This document shows positions 1 to 7,254 of a stretch of 9,136 nt of DNA, piece after piece. The stretch covers positions 1 to 9,136 of the forward strand of contig PCXJ01000120.1 of the NCBI GenBank assembly GCA_002787615.1, written 5' to 3'. Every line of letters begins with the position of its first letter. The stretch's first letter is position 1. Both the position numbers and the translations under genes were made by a program. The DNA is from Alphaproteobacteria bacterium CG11_big_fil_rev_8_21_14_0_20_44_7. Its GTDB lineage: Bacteria; Pseudomonadota; Alphaproteobacteria; Rickettsiales; 21-14-0-20-44-7. The notes under the pieces are model-generated. The model worked only from the letters and a program-made list of their open reading frames with translations. It searched no databases and was not told the DNA's origin.

Positions 1-543
1 CTAAAAGAGCGCATAATCTTCGTTACCGGACAGGTTGAAGACCATATGGCAACGCTAATTTGCGCGCAATTGCTGTTTCTTGAATCAGAAAATCCGGAAA
101 AAGACGTTTTTCTTTATATCAACTCACCGGGTGGCGTTGTAACTGCGGGACTTTCTATTTATGACACTATGCAATATATCAAACCCGATGTCGCGACATT
201 ATGCATGGGGCAAGCTTGCAGCATGGGTTCATTGCTGCTCACGGCGGGTAAAAAAGGCAAGCGTTATGCGTTACCAAATTCGAGAATCATGATTCACCAG
301 CCTTCCGGCGGTTTTCAGGGGCAAGCAACTGATATCGAAATCCACGCGCGCGAAATTATCGAGCTACGCAAACGTTTGAACAATCTTTATGTTGGCCATA
401 CCGGACAAAAACTTTCTGTTATTGAATCCAACATGGAGCGTGATAACTTTATGGGCGCAGAAAAAGCTCTGGAATTCGGCCTTATTGATAAGGTGATTTC
501 AGATCGCTCAGAAGTGGGCAAAGAAAATAAAAAGTCTAAGTAA
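1..543 (+). CDS. clpP: ClpP, proteolytic subunit of ATP-dependent Clp protease (5' partial)
   Basis: Serine peptidase of family S14 that forms the double-heptamer chamber degrading proteins fed in by ClpX or ClpA in the cytoplasm. The reading frame is open from base 1 (LKERIIFVTGQVEDHMATL), so the gene starts upstream. The ATG at base 46 is internal, because the ClpP core KERIIF..GQVEDHMA precedes it. About 180 residues are present; the family is usually 195-215, so roughly 20-30 N-terminal residues are missing. The catalytic triad is intact in window numbering: Ser74 in GQACSMGS (codon 220-222), His99 in MIHQPSGG (295-297) and Asp148 in ERDNFM (442-444). The spacings of 25 and 49 residues match E. 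coli Ser97/His122/Asp171. Cys73 sits beside the nucleophile where many homologues have Ala. The short Lys-rich C-terminus ends at TAA. clpX follows after 34 nt, the usual partner arrangement. Confidence 0.97.
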   Translation, partial: LKERIIFVTGQVEDHMATLICAQLLFLESENPEKDVFLYINSPGGVVTAGLSIYDTMQYIKPDVATLCMGQACSMGSLLLTAGKKGKRYALPNSRIMIHQPSGGFQGQATDIEIHAREIIELRKRLNNLYVGHTGQKLSVIESNMERDNFMGAEKALEFGLIDKVISDRSEVGKENKKSK

Positions 544-577
544 TAATTTATTAATAAGTCACAGGTTAAAATAAGCT

Positions 578-1867
578 ATGGCCAAGTCAGATAAAGATTC
601 AGAAAATACGTTATATTGCTCATTTTGCGGCAAAAGCCAGCATGAAGTCAAAAAGCTGATTGCAGGCCCCACCGTTTTTATCTGCGATGAATGCGTTGAG
701 CTTTGCGTGGAGATTATCCGCGAGGAAACAAAAGCCTCACCGATTAAAAGCGGCGAAGGTGTTCCTAAGCCACAAGAAATTATGGATGTTCTCGATGATT
801 ATGTAATTGGTCAGCAAGGCGCAAAACGCGTTCTTTCCGTGGCTGTGCATAACCACTATAAGCGCTTGGCGATGATTGATGCGGGAACAGATGTTGAGCT
901 CTCCAAATCAAATATTTTGCTGGTTGGCCCTTCCGGTTGCGGTAAAACGCTTTTGGCACAAAGCCTCGCACGCTTCCTCGATGTTCCGTTTACGGTTGCC
1001 GATGCAACAACTTTAACCGAAGCCGGATATGTTGGTGAAGATGTAGAAAATATCATATTACGCCTATTGCAAGCCTCAGATTATAATGTTGAGCGTGCGC
1101 AGAGAGGTATTGTTTATCTTGATGAAATCGACAAAATCTCACGTAAATCCGATAATCCGTCAATTACCCGCGATGTTTCCGGCGAAGGTGTGCAACAGGC
1201 ATTGCTAAAATTGATGGAAGGAACAGTCGCTTCCGTGCCGCCGCAAGGTGGGCGTAAGCATCCACAGCAGGAATTCTTGCAAGTGGATACCAGCAACATA
1301 CTATTCGTTTGTGGCGGTGCATTTGCCGGAATTGAGAAAATCATTTCTGCGCGTGGAAAAGGTACTGCAATCGGCTTTGGTGCTGATGTGAAAGGTGAGG
1401 AAAATCGCAGAACCGGTGACATCTTGAAAGATTTGGAAACCGAAGATTTGTTAAAATTCGGCCTGATTCCGGAATTTGTCGGCCGCTTGCCAGTGGTTGC
1501 AACTTTGGAAGATTTGGACGAGGAAACATTAGTACGCATCCTTACCGAGCCAAAAAACTCATTGATAAAGCAATATAAGAAATTATTCGAATTTGAAAAA
1601 ATTGAGCTAACCTTTACGGATAGCGCGTTAAAGGAAATCGCCAAAAAAGCGATTATCCGCAAAACCGGTGCGCGTGGCTTGCGCTCAATTCTGGAAAATA
1701 CATTGCTTGATTTGATGTATGAAGTTCCGAGTATGGAAAATGTAACAGAAGTTATTATTGATGATAAAGTTATCCTCGGTAAAAAAGAAGCTGTAATCGT
1801 CCATGCCGGAGACAAAGGCAGCGACAAAAAAGATTCCAAGAAGAAAAAATCCGGCGCTAAAAAATAA
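578..1867 (+). CDS. clpX: ClpX, AAA+ unfoldase subunit of the ClpXP protease
   Basis: Hexameric ATPase that recognises tagged or damaged proteins, unfolds them and threads them into ClpP. It has 429 residues, close to E. coli's 424. The N-terminal zinc-binding domain has Cys14, Cys17, Cys36 and Cys39. The AAA+ module has Walker A GPSGCGKT (117-124), pore loop GYVGED (150-155), Walker B IVYLDE (178-183), RKH pore loop (226-228), the ClpP-docking IGF loop (265-267), arginine finger Arg303 in EFVGRLP and sensor 2 GARGLR (364-369). All key residues are present, so the protein should be fully active and able to dock with ClpP. The C-terminal tail is rich in Lys and Asp and looks disordered. The ATG start places the zinc finger at the normal distance from the N-terminus; its ribosome binding site is weak (CAGG about 12 nt upstream). 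In many alphaproteobacteria lon follows clpX, but here it is lptD. Confidence 0.99.
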   Translation: MAKSDKDSENTLYCSFCGKSQHEVKKLIAGPTVFICDECVELCVEIIREETKASPIKSGEGVPKPQEIMDVLDDYVIGQQGAKRVLSVAVHNHYKRLAMIDAGTDVELSKSNILLVGPSGCGKTLLAQSLARFLDVPFTVADATTLTEAGYVGEDVENIILRLLQASDYNVERAQRGIVYLDEIDKISRKSDNPSITRDVSGEGVQQALLKLMEGTVASVPPQGGRKHPQQEFLQVDTSNILFVCGGAFAGIEKIISARGKGTAIGFGADVKGEENRRTGDILKDLETEDLLKFGLIPEFVGRLPVVATLEDLDEETLVRILTEPKNSLIKQYKKLFEFEKIELTFTDSALKEIAKKAIIRKTGARGLRSILENTLLDLMYEVPSMENVTEVIIDDKVILGKKEAVIVHAGDKGSDKKDSKKKKSGAKK

Positions 1868-1929
1868 CCTAGTACGTTAATTTCCAATTATTTATTTGCA
1901 GACGGCGAAATTGCCGCTAACTTGCACAT
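1868..1929 (+). other. clpX-lptD intergenic gap, the longest non-coding stretch
   Basis: This 62-nt gap is the widest in the window and the most plausible place for an additional promoter between the Clp genes and the envelope genes. I see no rho-independent terminator: there is no GC-rich hairpin followed by a T run. I also see no clear -35/-10 pair. A weak 4-bp stem (CGGC 1903-1906 with GCCG 1913-1916, loop of six) lies close to the lptD start, and a TTAA-N7-TTAT string at 1877-1891 resembles a CtrA half-site pair, but neither stands out in AT-leaning DNA. Confidence 0.5.
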
Positions 1930-4092
1930 ATGAATATTGGCAAAATCTTTTATCCAATCTCGGCACTTTCCATAAGCTTTATGCTGACACTCTCAGTTAC
2001 GGCAAGCGCACTGCAAACGCCCGAAAAACCTGCAAAAAAACAGAATATCTTTATTGAAGCTGATCGGCTGGATTACGAACATGTTGAAGGGATTGTTACG
2101 GCAAGCGGCAAGGTTGAAATCCTAAAGGGTGAAACGGTTTTATTTGCCGATAAAATTACTTACAATCAAAAAACCAATATAGTTGAAGCGGAGGGAAATG
2201 TTGCCCTAGCCGGCCCTGACGGCAATGCGGTTTTTGTTGATAAATTCACTCTCAAAGATGATTTGAGCGAAGGAGTTATAAAATATTTTCGCGCACGCCT
2301 AGATGACGGCTCACTAATCGCGGCGGCGGAAGCAAAGCGCATCAATGAAAGCCGCATTGAGATGAAAAAGGCGGTATATTCACCCTGCCCAGTATGTGAA
2401 GCTACCCCTGAATCTGATCCGCAATGGCAAATTAAGGCCGAAGAAGTTGAGCTAGACGAGATTGAGCAAACGGTGACATATCACGATGCTTTTTTGGAAG
2501 TTTATGGCACTCCCGTTTTATATACACCGTATTTCCGCCACCCTACCCCCGGAGCTGACAGGAAATCAGGGTTACTAATGCCGGAATTAAGCAGCGATTC
2601 CAACCTTGGCACAACCTTAACCGTACCATATTATTTCAATCTTGCGCCAAATTATGATGTAACATTAGCACCAACCATAACCACAGATGAGGGGCTGATT
2701 TTAGCGGGCGAGTTTAATCATTTAACCAATTATGGTGAATATCACCTAAATGGCAGCTTTACCCGCCCCCGAAAATTTAGTGAGTTGGCCAGCAGCGAGC
2801 AGGATAAGGAATGGCGCGGGCATATTAAAGGGAATGGGCTTTTTGACATCACGGAGAATTGGGACTTCGGATTTCGTGGCGAACTCTCATCAGATGATAC
2901 ATATTTGCGTAAATATAATTTCAATAATACCGATATGCTAACCAGCCGCGCATATTTTGAACGCATAAAAGAGCGTAATTATTCGATAATTCAAACCGTA
3001 TATTTTCAAGGCTTATTGGAGCAAGATGATAATGACCGAATTCCATTCGCATTGCCCTATATTCGCAATCATTTTGAAACTGAGAAAGGTATATTACCAT
3101 ATTTCTCCGGCTCAAGATTATACATGGATTTAAGCGGATTTGCCGTGAGCCGTGAGGTTGGCACTGATAATCAGCGCGTTTCCTTAAGTGGCGGCGCAAT
3201 TATTCCTTATATCACCTCCGGCGGGCACGTTCTTGAGGCGCAGGCAACATTGCGTGGAGATTATTATAATCAAGATGATTTGCTGGCCGGAAGAAATGGT
3301 GAAAAAACCAGATTTATTCCTGAGGCGAGCATTAAATGGAGCTTGCCGCTAGTAAAACAGTTTGAAGGCGGTGGCAGCATGACATTAGAGCCGACTGCAA
3401 AAATCGTTTTCTCACCCAGCGAAGATTATAATGACGGGATTGTAAATGAAGATAGCCAAGACGTTGAGTTTTCCGACCTTAATTTATTTTCCAACAACCG
3501 TTTTCGCGGGCTTGACCAAGTTGAAAGCGGAACGCGTGCATATTATGGCTTGCGCGGCGGTTATTATGAAGATGAAGTTGATATAAGTTATACGTTCGGG
3601 CAGAATTACCGTTTTAAAGAACCGCAAAATCTACCAAGAAACACAGGCTTTGAAGATAATGCTTCTGATTTCGTTGGGCGCGTTGGAGTAAATTTATACA
3701 ATACGCTGGATTTATCATACCGCTTCCGGCTTGATAAAGATAATCTTGCCGCACGCAGGAATGAAGTTGACGCAACTCTTGATTATAGTCCGGTTATGTT
3801 GAACCTTAACTATCTATCTTTGGATTATGACTTGCTTGATCCTACAGATAATCGCGAAGAAATTACCGGAAATGCACAAGTGAAGCTGGATGATGAGTGG
3901 AGCGTGCTATTTAGCGGCAGGAGAAATTTAAATGATAAGCAAAATATTGACGCTGCGACAGGCATAAGATATGAAGGTGAGTGCGTTGATATAACTGCAA
4001 GCGTCAGACGTGAATTTATCTCGGATCGTGACTTTGAGGCGGGCACATCTTTTGATTTGAAGATTGGACTTAAAAACCTCGGAGAATTATAA
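1930..4092 (+). CDS. lptD: LptD, LPS-assembly outer-membrane translocon
   Basis: Outer-membrane beta-barrel that, with LptE, inserts lipopolysaccharide into the outer leaflet at the end of the Lpt bridge. The 720 residues begin with a signal peptide (charged start, hydrophobic stretch about 10-24, likely cleavage after the ASA ending at residue 27). A periplasmic OstA/LptA-like beta-jellyroll domain follows (about 38-150; IFIEADRLDYEHVEG, TASGKVEI). The LptD barrel starts near residue 200 with YFRHPTPGADRKSGLLMP and runs to the end in repeated alternating, aromatic-rich strands. There are three cysteines, Cys153 and Cys156 (a CxxC) and Cys685, compared with four in E. coli. The protein ends GLKNLGEL, with Leu rather than the aromatic residue common in barrel proteins. 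The start is fixed by an in-frame TAA at 1918-1920 and by the signal peptide. I see no clear ribosome binding site. surA, encoding its assembly chaperone, follows after 4 nt. Confidence 0.95.
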   Translation: MNIGKIFYPISALSISFMLTLSVTASALQTPEKPAKKQNIFIEADRLDYEHVEGIVTASGKVEILKGETVLFADKITYNQKTNIVEAEGNVALAGPDGNAVFVDKFTLKDDLSEGVIKYFRARLDDGSLIAAAEAKRINESRIEMKKAVYSPCPVCEATPESDPQWQIKAEEVELDEIEQTVTYHDAFLEVYGTPVLYTPYFRHPTPGADRKSGLLMPELSSDSNLGTTLTVPYYFNLAPNYDVTLAPTITTDEGLILAGEFNHLTNYGEYHLNGSFTRPRKFSELASSEQDKEWRGHIKGNGLFDITENWDFGFRGELSSDDTYLRKYNFNNTDMLTSRAYFERIKERNYSIIQTVYFQGLLEQDDNDRIPFALPYIRNHFETEKGILPYFSGSRLYMDLSGFAVSREVGTDNQRVSLSGGAIIPYITSGGHVLEAQATLRGDYYNQDDLLAGRNGEKTRFIPEASIKWSLPLVKQFEGGGSMTLEPTAKIVFSPSEDYNDGIVNEDSQDVEFSDLNLFSNNRFRGLDQVESGTRAYYGLRGGYYEDEVDISYTFGQNYRFKEPQNLPRNTGFEDNASDFVGRVGVNLYNTLDLSYRFRLDKDNLAARRNEVDATLDYSPVMLNLNYLSLDYDLLDPTDNREEITGNAQVKLDDEWSVLFSGRRNLNDKQNIDAATGIRYEGECVDITASVRREFISDRDFEAGTSFDLKIGLKNLGEL
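4081..4084 (+). promoter_or_regulatory. GGAG ribosome-binding element for surA, inside the lptD 3' end
   Basis: GGAG lies 12 nt before the ATG at 4097, a somewhat long spacing, and falls inside the last codons of lptD. Its position supports the 4097 start over the upstream ATG at 4064. It also means ribosomes finishing lptD would pass over it, which suggests translational coupling. Confidence 0.45.
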
Positions 4093-4096
4093 CATT

Positions 4097-5362
4097 ATGA
4101 AATTTATGAAATATATACATACATTTATTCTAGTTACCTTGCTGTGCATTAGCATCCCGTCTTATGCCGAAAATTTCAAAATTGTGGCGACAATTGGCAA
4201 TGAAGCAATTACCAATAATGACCTTATTAATCGCATGAAGATTCTGATTATTTCTTCGGGAATTGAATCTACCCCTGAAAATCTCAAGAAAATTCAGCCG
4301 CAGGCGATTCAGTCGCTCATCAATGATAAATTGCAAATTGCCGAAGCGCAAAATCTCGGCTTAGAGATAAGTGAAGAGGATATCGACAATGCCTATGCAT
4401 CTCTGGAAAAGCAAAATAAACTGCCTGAGGGCGGCCTGACCAAGCTTTTGCAAATGAACCAAATTCCACCATCGACAATGCGCGAGCAGCTTCGAGCCGA
4501 ACTTTCTTGGTTAAAAATCAAAGGCGGTAAAATTCGCTCTCGCGTATCAATCGGCGAGGAGGAAATTGATGATTATATAAATGCCAGCAACATCAACACT
4601 ACCCGCGAAGAATATCTGATGTATGAGATTGTTCTTCCGGTTGATATGACCGCCGAAGAGCAAGCTATCAAAGAATTAGCGGAAAAATTGAAATCAGAGA
4701 TTGAAAACGGCAAAGATTTTGCGGCAATTGCCAAACAATTTTCCGAAAGCCCAACCGCAGCAAGTGGCGGTGAAGTTGGCTGGTTGAATACAAATCAAGT
4801 TCCTTCCGAGATTCTCGGTGCAATGAAAAAGCTCAAAAAAGGAGAGTTGTCAGAGCCAATTCGCTCGATTGAAGGTTATTTTCTGGTTAAATATGCAGAT
4901 TATCGTGAAATCAGTAATAATAATGATAAAAACCTTGTGACTATGCGGCAATTCCTGATTCCCGTTGCGCCCGATGCTGATAACAAACAAGTCACAGCAG
5001 CTTATAAAAAAGCTGAGACGATTGATAATAATACCCGCGCCTGTATGGATTCGGCAAATTATGCCAATGACAATAAAATGCTGCTTAAAGATTATGGCAC
5101 TGTGAGAATTGGTGATTTATCTCCGGATTTGAAAAATATCATCAATATCCTGCGCACCGGCATTATCAGCTCTCCGGTAAAAAACTCAGATGGGCTGTCA
5201 TTGTTTATTGTTTGCGAAAAAATCGAAGAGATTGCTAATGCTCACGATGAAAATGAACGCGAATCTGCAAAGAAATTCCTATTTATCCGCAAGCTGGAAT
5301 TGGAAGCCCGCAAATATTTGAGAGATTTACGCCGGAAAACCAATATTGATGTGAGAGTTTAA
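4097..5362 (+). CDS. surA: SurA-type periplasmic chaperone / parvulin peptidyl-prolyl isomerase
   Basis: Periplasmic chaperone that keeps unfolded outer-membrane proteins, including LptD in E. coli, competent for the BAM complex. I chose ATG 4097 (421 aa) because it gives a clean signal peptide: MKFMKYIHTF, a hydrophobic core, and SYA before ENF at about residue 24. The frame also opens at ATG 4064, which would add 11 polar residues and overlap lptD. The mature part has the SurA N-terminal chaperone domain (about 25-150; IVATIGNEAITNNDLINRM, QSLINDKLQIAEA). A well-conserved parvulin domain follows (about 168-265; FAAIAKQFSESPTAASGGEVGW). A second parvulin-like domain (about 275-380) is degenerate, and a C-terminal charged helix closes the chain. 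Exactly two cysteines remain after signal cleavage, Cys316 and Cys373, both in the second parvulin-like domain, so a disulfide is plausible. The neighbours lptD and rsmA support the SurA call over a generic parvulin such as PpiD. Confidence 0.9.
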   Translation: MKFMKYIHTFILVTLLCISIPSYAENFKIVATIGNEAITNNDLINRMKILIISSGIESTPENLKKIQPQAIQSLINDKLQIAEAQNLGLEISEEDIDNAYASLEKQNKLPEGGLTKLLQMNQIPPSTMREQLRAELSWLKIKGGKIRSRVSIGEEEIDDYINASNINTTREEYLMYEIVLPVDMTAEEQAIKELAEKLKSEIENGKDFAAIAKQFSESPTAASGGEVGWLNTNQVPSEILGAMKKLKKGELSEPIRSIEGYFLVKYADYREISNNNDKNLVTMRQFLIPVAPDADNKQVTAAYKKAETIDNNTRACMDSANYANDNKMLLKDYGTVRIGDLSPDLKNIINILRTGIISSPVKNSDGLSLFIVCEKIEEIANAHDENERESAKKFLFIRKLELEARKYLRDLRRKTNIDVRV

Positions 5363-6184
5363 TTGACCGCAAATAGCGCAAACTCACTATCCCCCGCCCA
5401 GCTCGCAAAAGACCACGGGCTTGTGCCCAAAAAATCGCTTGGGCAAAATTTCCTGTTTGATATGAATATTACCCGCAAAATTGTGGAATATGCGGGCGAT
5501 ATCTCAAACACTAATATCATCGAAATCGGTTCCGGCCCCGGTGGCTTGACCATTGCACTAAATGAGGTCAAGCCCAAATCCCTCAGCGTAATTGAATATG
5601 ATGACCGCGCAATTGGTGTCGCCAAGGAAATTAACGAGGAAATCGCGGCATATAATGCAGATGCACTAAAGCTGAATTTGCGCGAAATTGCCCCTGCCCC
5701 GCGCGCAGTTATCGCCAATTTACCATATAATATTTCGACAAAATTACTCACTAACTGGCTTGCCTACGCGCAGGAATTTGAATTTATGATTCTGATGTTT
5801 CAAAAGGAAGTTGCGCTGCGTCTGGTTGCCGAACCTAACACATCTTCTTATGGCAGGCTGTCGGTTATAACCAATTATTTGTGCGAAGCGCAGATTTTAT
5901 TCGATGTGCCGCCGGAAGCGTTTACACCAAGCCCGAAAGTGACATCTTCGATTGTTTTATTGAGGCCGCGTGAAAATCCAACTCCATCTGTGGATATTGA
6001 AAATTTAAGCAAAGTTACCAAAGCCGCATTTGGTCAGCGCCGCAAAATGTTGCGCTCGTCACTGAGGCAAATCTTCCCCGAAACCGAAAAAACCTTGACC
6101 GCATTAAATATTAATTCACAATCGCGCGCGCAGGAGTTATCTATTGATGAGTTTTGCAAATTGGCAAACCATCTGCATGAATAA
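5363..6184 (+). CDS. rsmA: RsmA (KsgA), 16S rRNA dimethyladenosine transferase
   Basis: SAM-dependent enzyme that dimethylates two adjacent adenosines (A1518 and A1519 in E. coli numbering) in the 3' terminal loop of 16S rRNA during late small-subunit maturation. It has 273 residues, the normal family length. Motifs seen are KKSLGQNFLFD (23-33), the SAM-binding EIGSGPGGLT (54-63), the catalytic NLPYN (119-123), and the C-terminal AFGQRRKMLRSSLR helix (about 224-237). The start is the rare codon TTG, placed directly after the surA TAA in the same frame. It gives the usual short leader before the GL-x-KKSLGQNF region, whereas the next candidate, GTG at Val21, would leave almost no residues before the KKSLGQNF motif. 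A weak GAGAG-like element at 5353-5357 could serve as ribosome binding site. Expression probably depends on ribosomes terminating on surA. In the familiar cluster pdxA sits between surA and rsmA, but it is absent here. Confidence 0.96.
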   Translation: MTANSANSLSPAQLAKDHGLVPKKSLGQNFLFDMNITRKIVEYAGDISNTNIIEIGSGPGGLTIALNEVKPKSLSVIEYDDRAIGVAKEINEEIAAYNADALKLNLREIAPAPRAVIANLPYNISTKLLTNWLAYAQEFEFMILMFQKEVALRLVAEPNTSSYGRLSVITNYLCEAQILFDVPPEAFTPSPKVTSSIVLLRPRENPTPSVDIENLSKVTKAAFGQRRKMLRSSLRQIFPETEKTLTALNINSQSRAQELSIDEFCKLANHLHE

Positions 6185-6196
6185 AATAAGCATAAA

Positions 6197-7228
6197 ATGA
6201 ATAAACTTTATATTTCGCTAGAGAATATCAAGCATAACTACAAGCTCTTAAAGCAGCGCTTGAGTGCTTCTGAGTGCGCGGCAGTGGTCAAGGCTAATGC
6301 TTATGGGTTGGGTGTTGACAAGGTTGCGCGTGCCCTTGCTACGGCAGGGTGCAAAAAATTCTTTGTCGCCACGGCAGAAGAAGCTTTTGAATTGCGCTCG
6401 ATTTTGCCAATTGAGGAGATTTTTGTTTTCCATGGCGTGCAAAATGGTGAAGCGCAAGATTTTGTTGATAAGAAAATCATTCCGGTTCTGAATAATCCTA
6501 ATCAGCTCAGCCGTTGGGAGGCAAAAAATCCCGCCGCCGTGCATATTGATACGGGAATGACACGGCTCGGCTTTGAGATTGAGGATATTGACCTGCTAAA
6601 GGGCTATAACATCACTTTGCTGATGAGTCATTTAGCCTGCGCCGAATCACGCCAAAACCCAATGAATTACAACCAATTGCTGGAATTTGATGCCGCAGCA
6701 AAGCATCTGCCTTACGTTCATCGCAGCATTGCCAATTCCTACGGAATATTTTTGGGCAAAGAATTCCATTATAATCTGGCACGTCCAGGAATTGCACTTT
6801 ATGGCGGAAATCCAACCCCGTTACAGCCTAACCCGATGAAACAGGTTATTCATATCAGCTCGCAGATTATCCAGATTTATGAAATCAAAAAGCCAAAAAC
6901 CGTTGGTTATGGCGGCTTATATAAAGCGAGCGCAGGCAGTACAATCGCAACGATTCCACTTGGCTATGCTGATGGGCTGCCGCGCAATTTGAGCAATCGC
7001 GGAAAAGTTTATATCGAAAACTATCAAGTGCCGATTGTGGGACGCATATCTATGGACTTAATCACAATTGATATCTCAAAATTACCGATAAACCATCAAA
7101 AAATTGGACAAGAAGTGCAAATTGTGGGAGATAAATATACTATAAGTGATATGGCAAAAGATGCAGGCACGGTTGAATATGAAATTTTGACAAGGCTTGG
7201 CCAACGCTATAAGAGGATTTATGTTTAA
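6197..7228 (+). CDS. alr: Alanine racemase (PLP-dependent)
   Basis: Interconverts L- and D-alanine in the cytoplasm, supplying D-Ala for peptidoglycan stem peptides. The fold is an N-terminal TIM-like barrel with a C-terminal beta domain. Lys32 in VVKANAYGLG is the expected PLP Schiff-base lysine. HIDTGMTRLGF and RPGIALYGGNP are conserved barrel segments, the latter carrying the Arg near the PLP pyridine. Tyr238 in VGYGG is the expected second catalytic base, contributed by the partner subunit in a dimer. Tyr257 in GYADG is 19 residues later, as in the Geobacillus enzyme (Tyr265/Tyr284), and MDLITID closes the C-terminal domain. At 343 residues it is slightly shorter than the common 355-385, but no key element is missing. 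It begins 12 nt after rsmA without a strong ribosome binding site. The alr-mlaE-mlaF order is, as far as I recall, also found in other alphaproteobacteria, including Rickettsia. Confidence 0.96.
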   Translation: MNKLYISLENIKHNYKLLKQRLSASECAAVVKANAYGLGVDKVARALATAGCKKFFVATAEEAFELRSILPIEEIFVFHGVQNGEAQDFVDKKIIPVLNNPNQLSRWEAKNPAAVHIDTGMTRLGFEIEDIDLLKGYNITLLMSHLACAESRQNPMNYNQLLEFDAAAKHLPYVHRSIANSYGIFLGKEFHYNLARPGIALYGGNPTPLQPNPMKQVIHISSQIIQIYEIKKPKTVGYGGLYKASAGSTIATIPLGYADGLPRNLSNRGKVYIENYQVPIVGRISMDLITIDISKLPINHQKIGQEVQIVGDKYTISDMAKDAGTVEYEILTRLGQRYKRIYV

Positions 7229-7244
7229 AACAGCTTCATTTAAC

Positions 7245-7248
7245 AGGA
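7245..7248 (+). promoter_or_regulatory. AGGA ribosome-binding site of mlaE
   Basis: AGGA within CAGGAAC sits 6 nt before the ATG at 7255. It is the clearest Shine-Dalgarno element with good spacing in the window. It fixes the mlaE start and suggests this gene is translated independently of alr. Confidence 0.65.
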
Positions 7249-7254
7249 ACTAAA

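Noticed and set aside
46..48. ATG at 46 as the start of clpP
   Set aside because: Upstream codons in the same frame from base 1 encode the conserved ClpP segment KERIIF..GQVEDH, so this Met is internal.
548..557. Perfect palindrome TTATTAATAA in the clpP-clpX gap
   Set aside because: Ten AT-only bases in a short AT-rich gap are easily coincidental; there is no GC stem or T run and it overlaps no promoter-like sequence I can recognise.
1826..1866. A-runs near the 3' end of clpX as a programmed frameshift site
   Set aside because: They encode a Lys-rich tail after a complete ClpX; no slippery heptamer with downstream structure is evident and the normal stop gives the usual length.
1114..1887. 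Long open frame on the minus strand opposite clpX (257 codons)
   Set aside because: It lies wholly opposite the conserved clpX AAA+ domain; its Ser/Phe/Leu-rich translation is what the complement of Lys/Glu-rich codons gives, and it shows no family motif.
1877..1891. TTAA-N7-TTAT, resembling a CtrA binding site
   Set aside because: One mismatch to TTAA-N7-TTAA in AT-leaning DNA is expected by chance and nothing else supports it.
1903..1916. Possible terminator hairpin between clpX and lptD
   Set aside because: The stem is only 4 bp and no T run follows, so it is not a rho-independent terminator.
4064..4096. Upstream ATG that would add 11 residues to SurA and overlap lptD
   Set aside because: The extra residues are polar and would bury the signal peptide away from the N-terminus; ATG 4097 gives a proper signal peptide and has GGAG upstream.
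4097..6184. surA and rsmA as one gene split by a nonsense mutation
   Set aside because: They are two well-known separate proteins of full normal length acting in different compartments; adjacency in one frame is chance or coupling, not a broken fusion.
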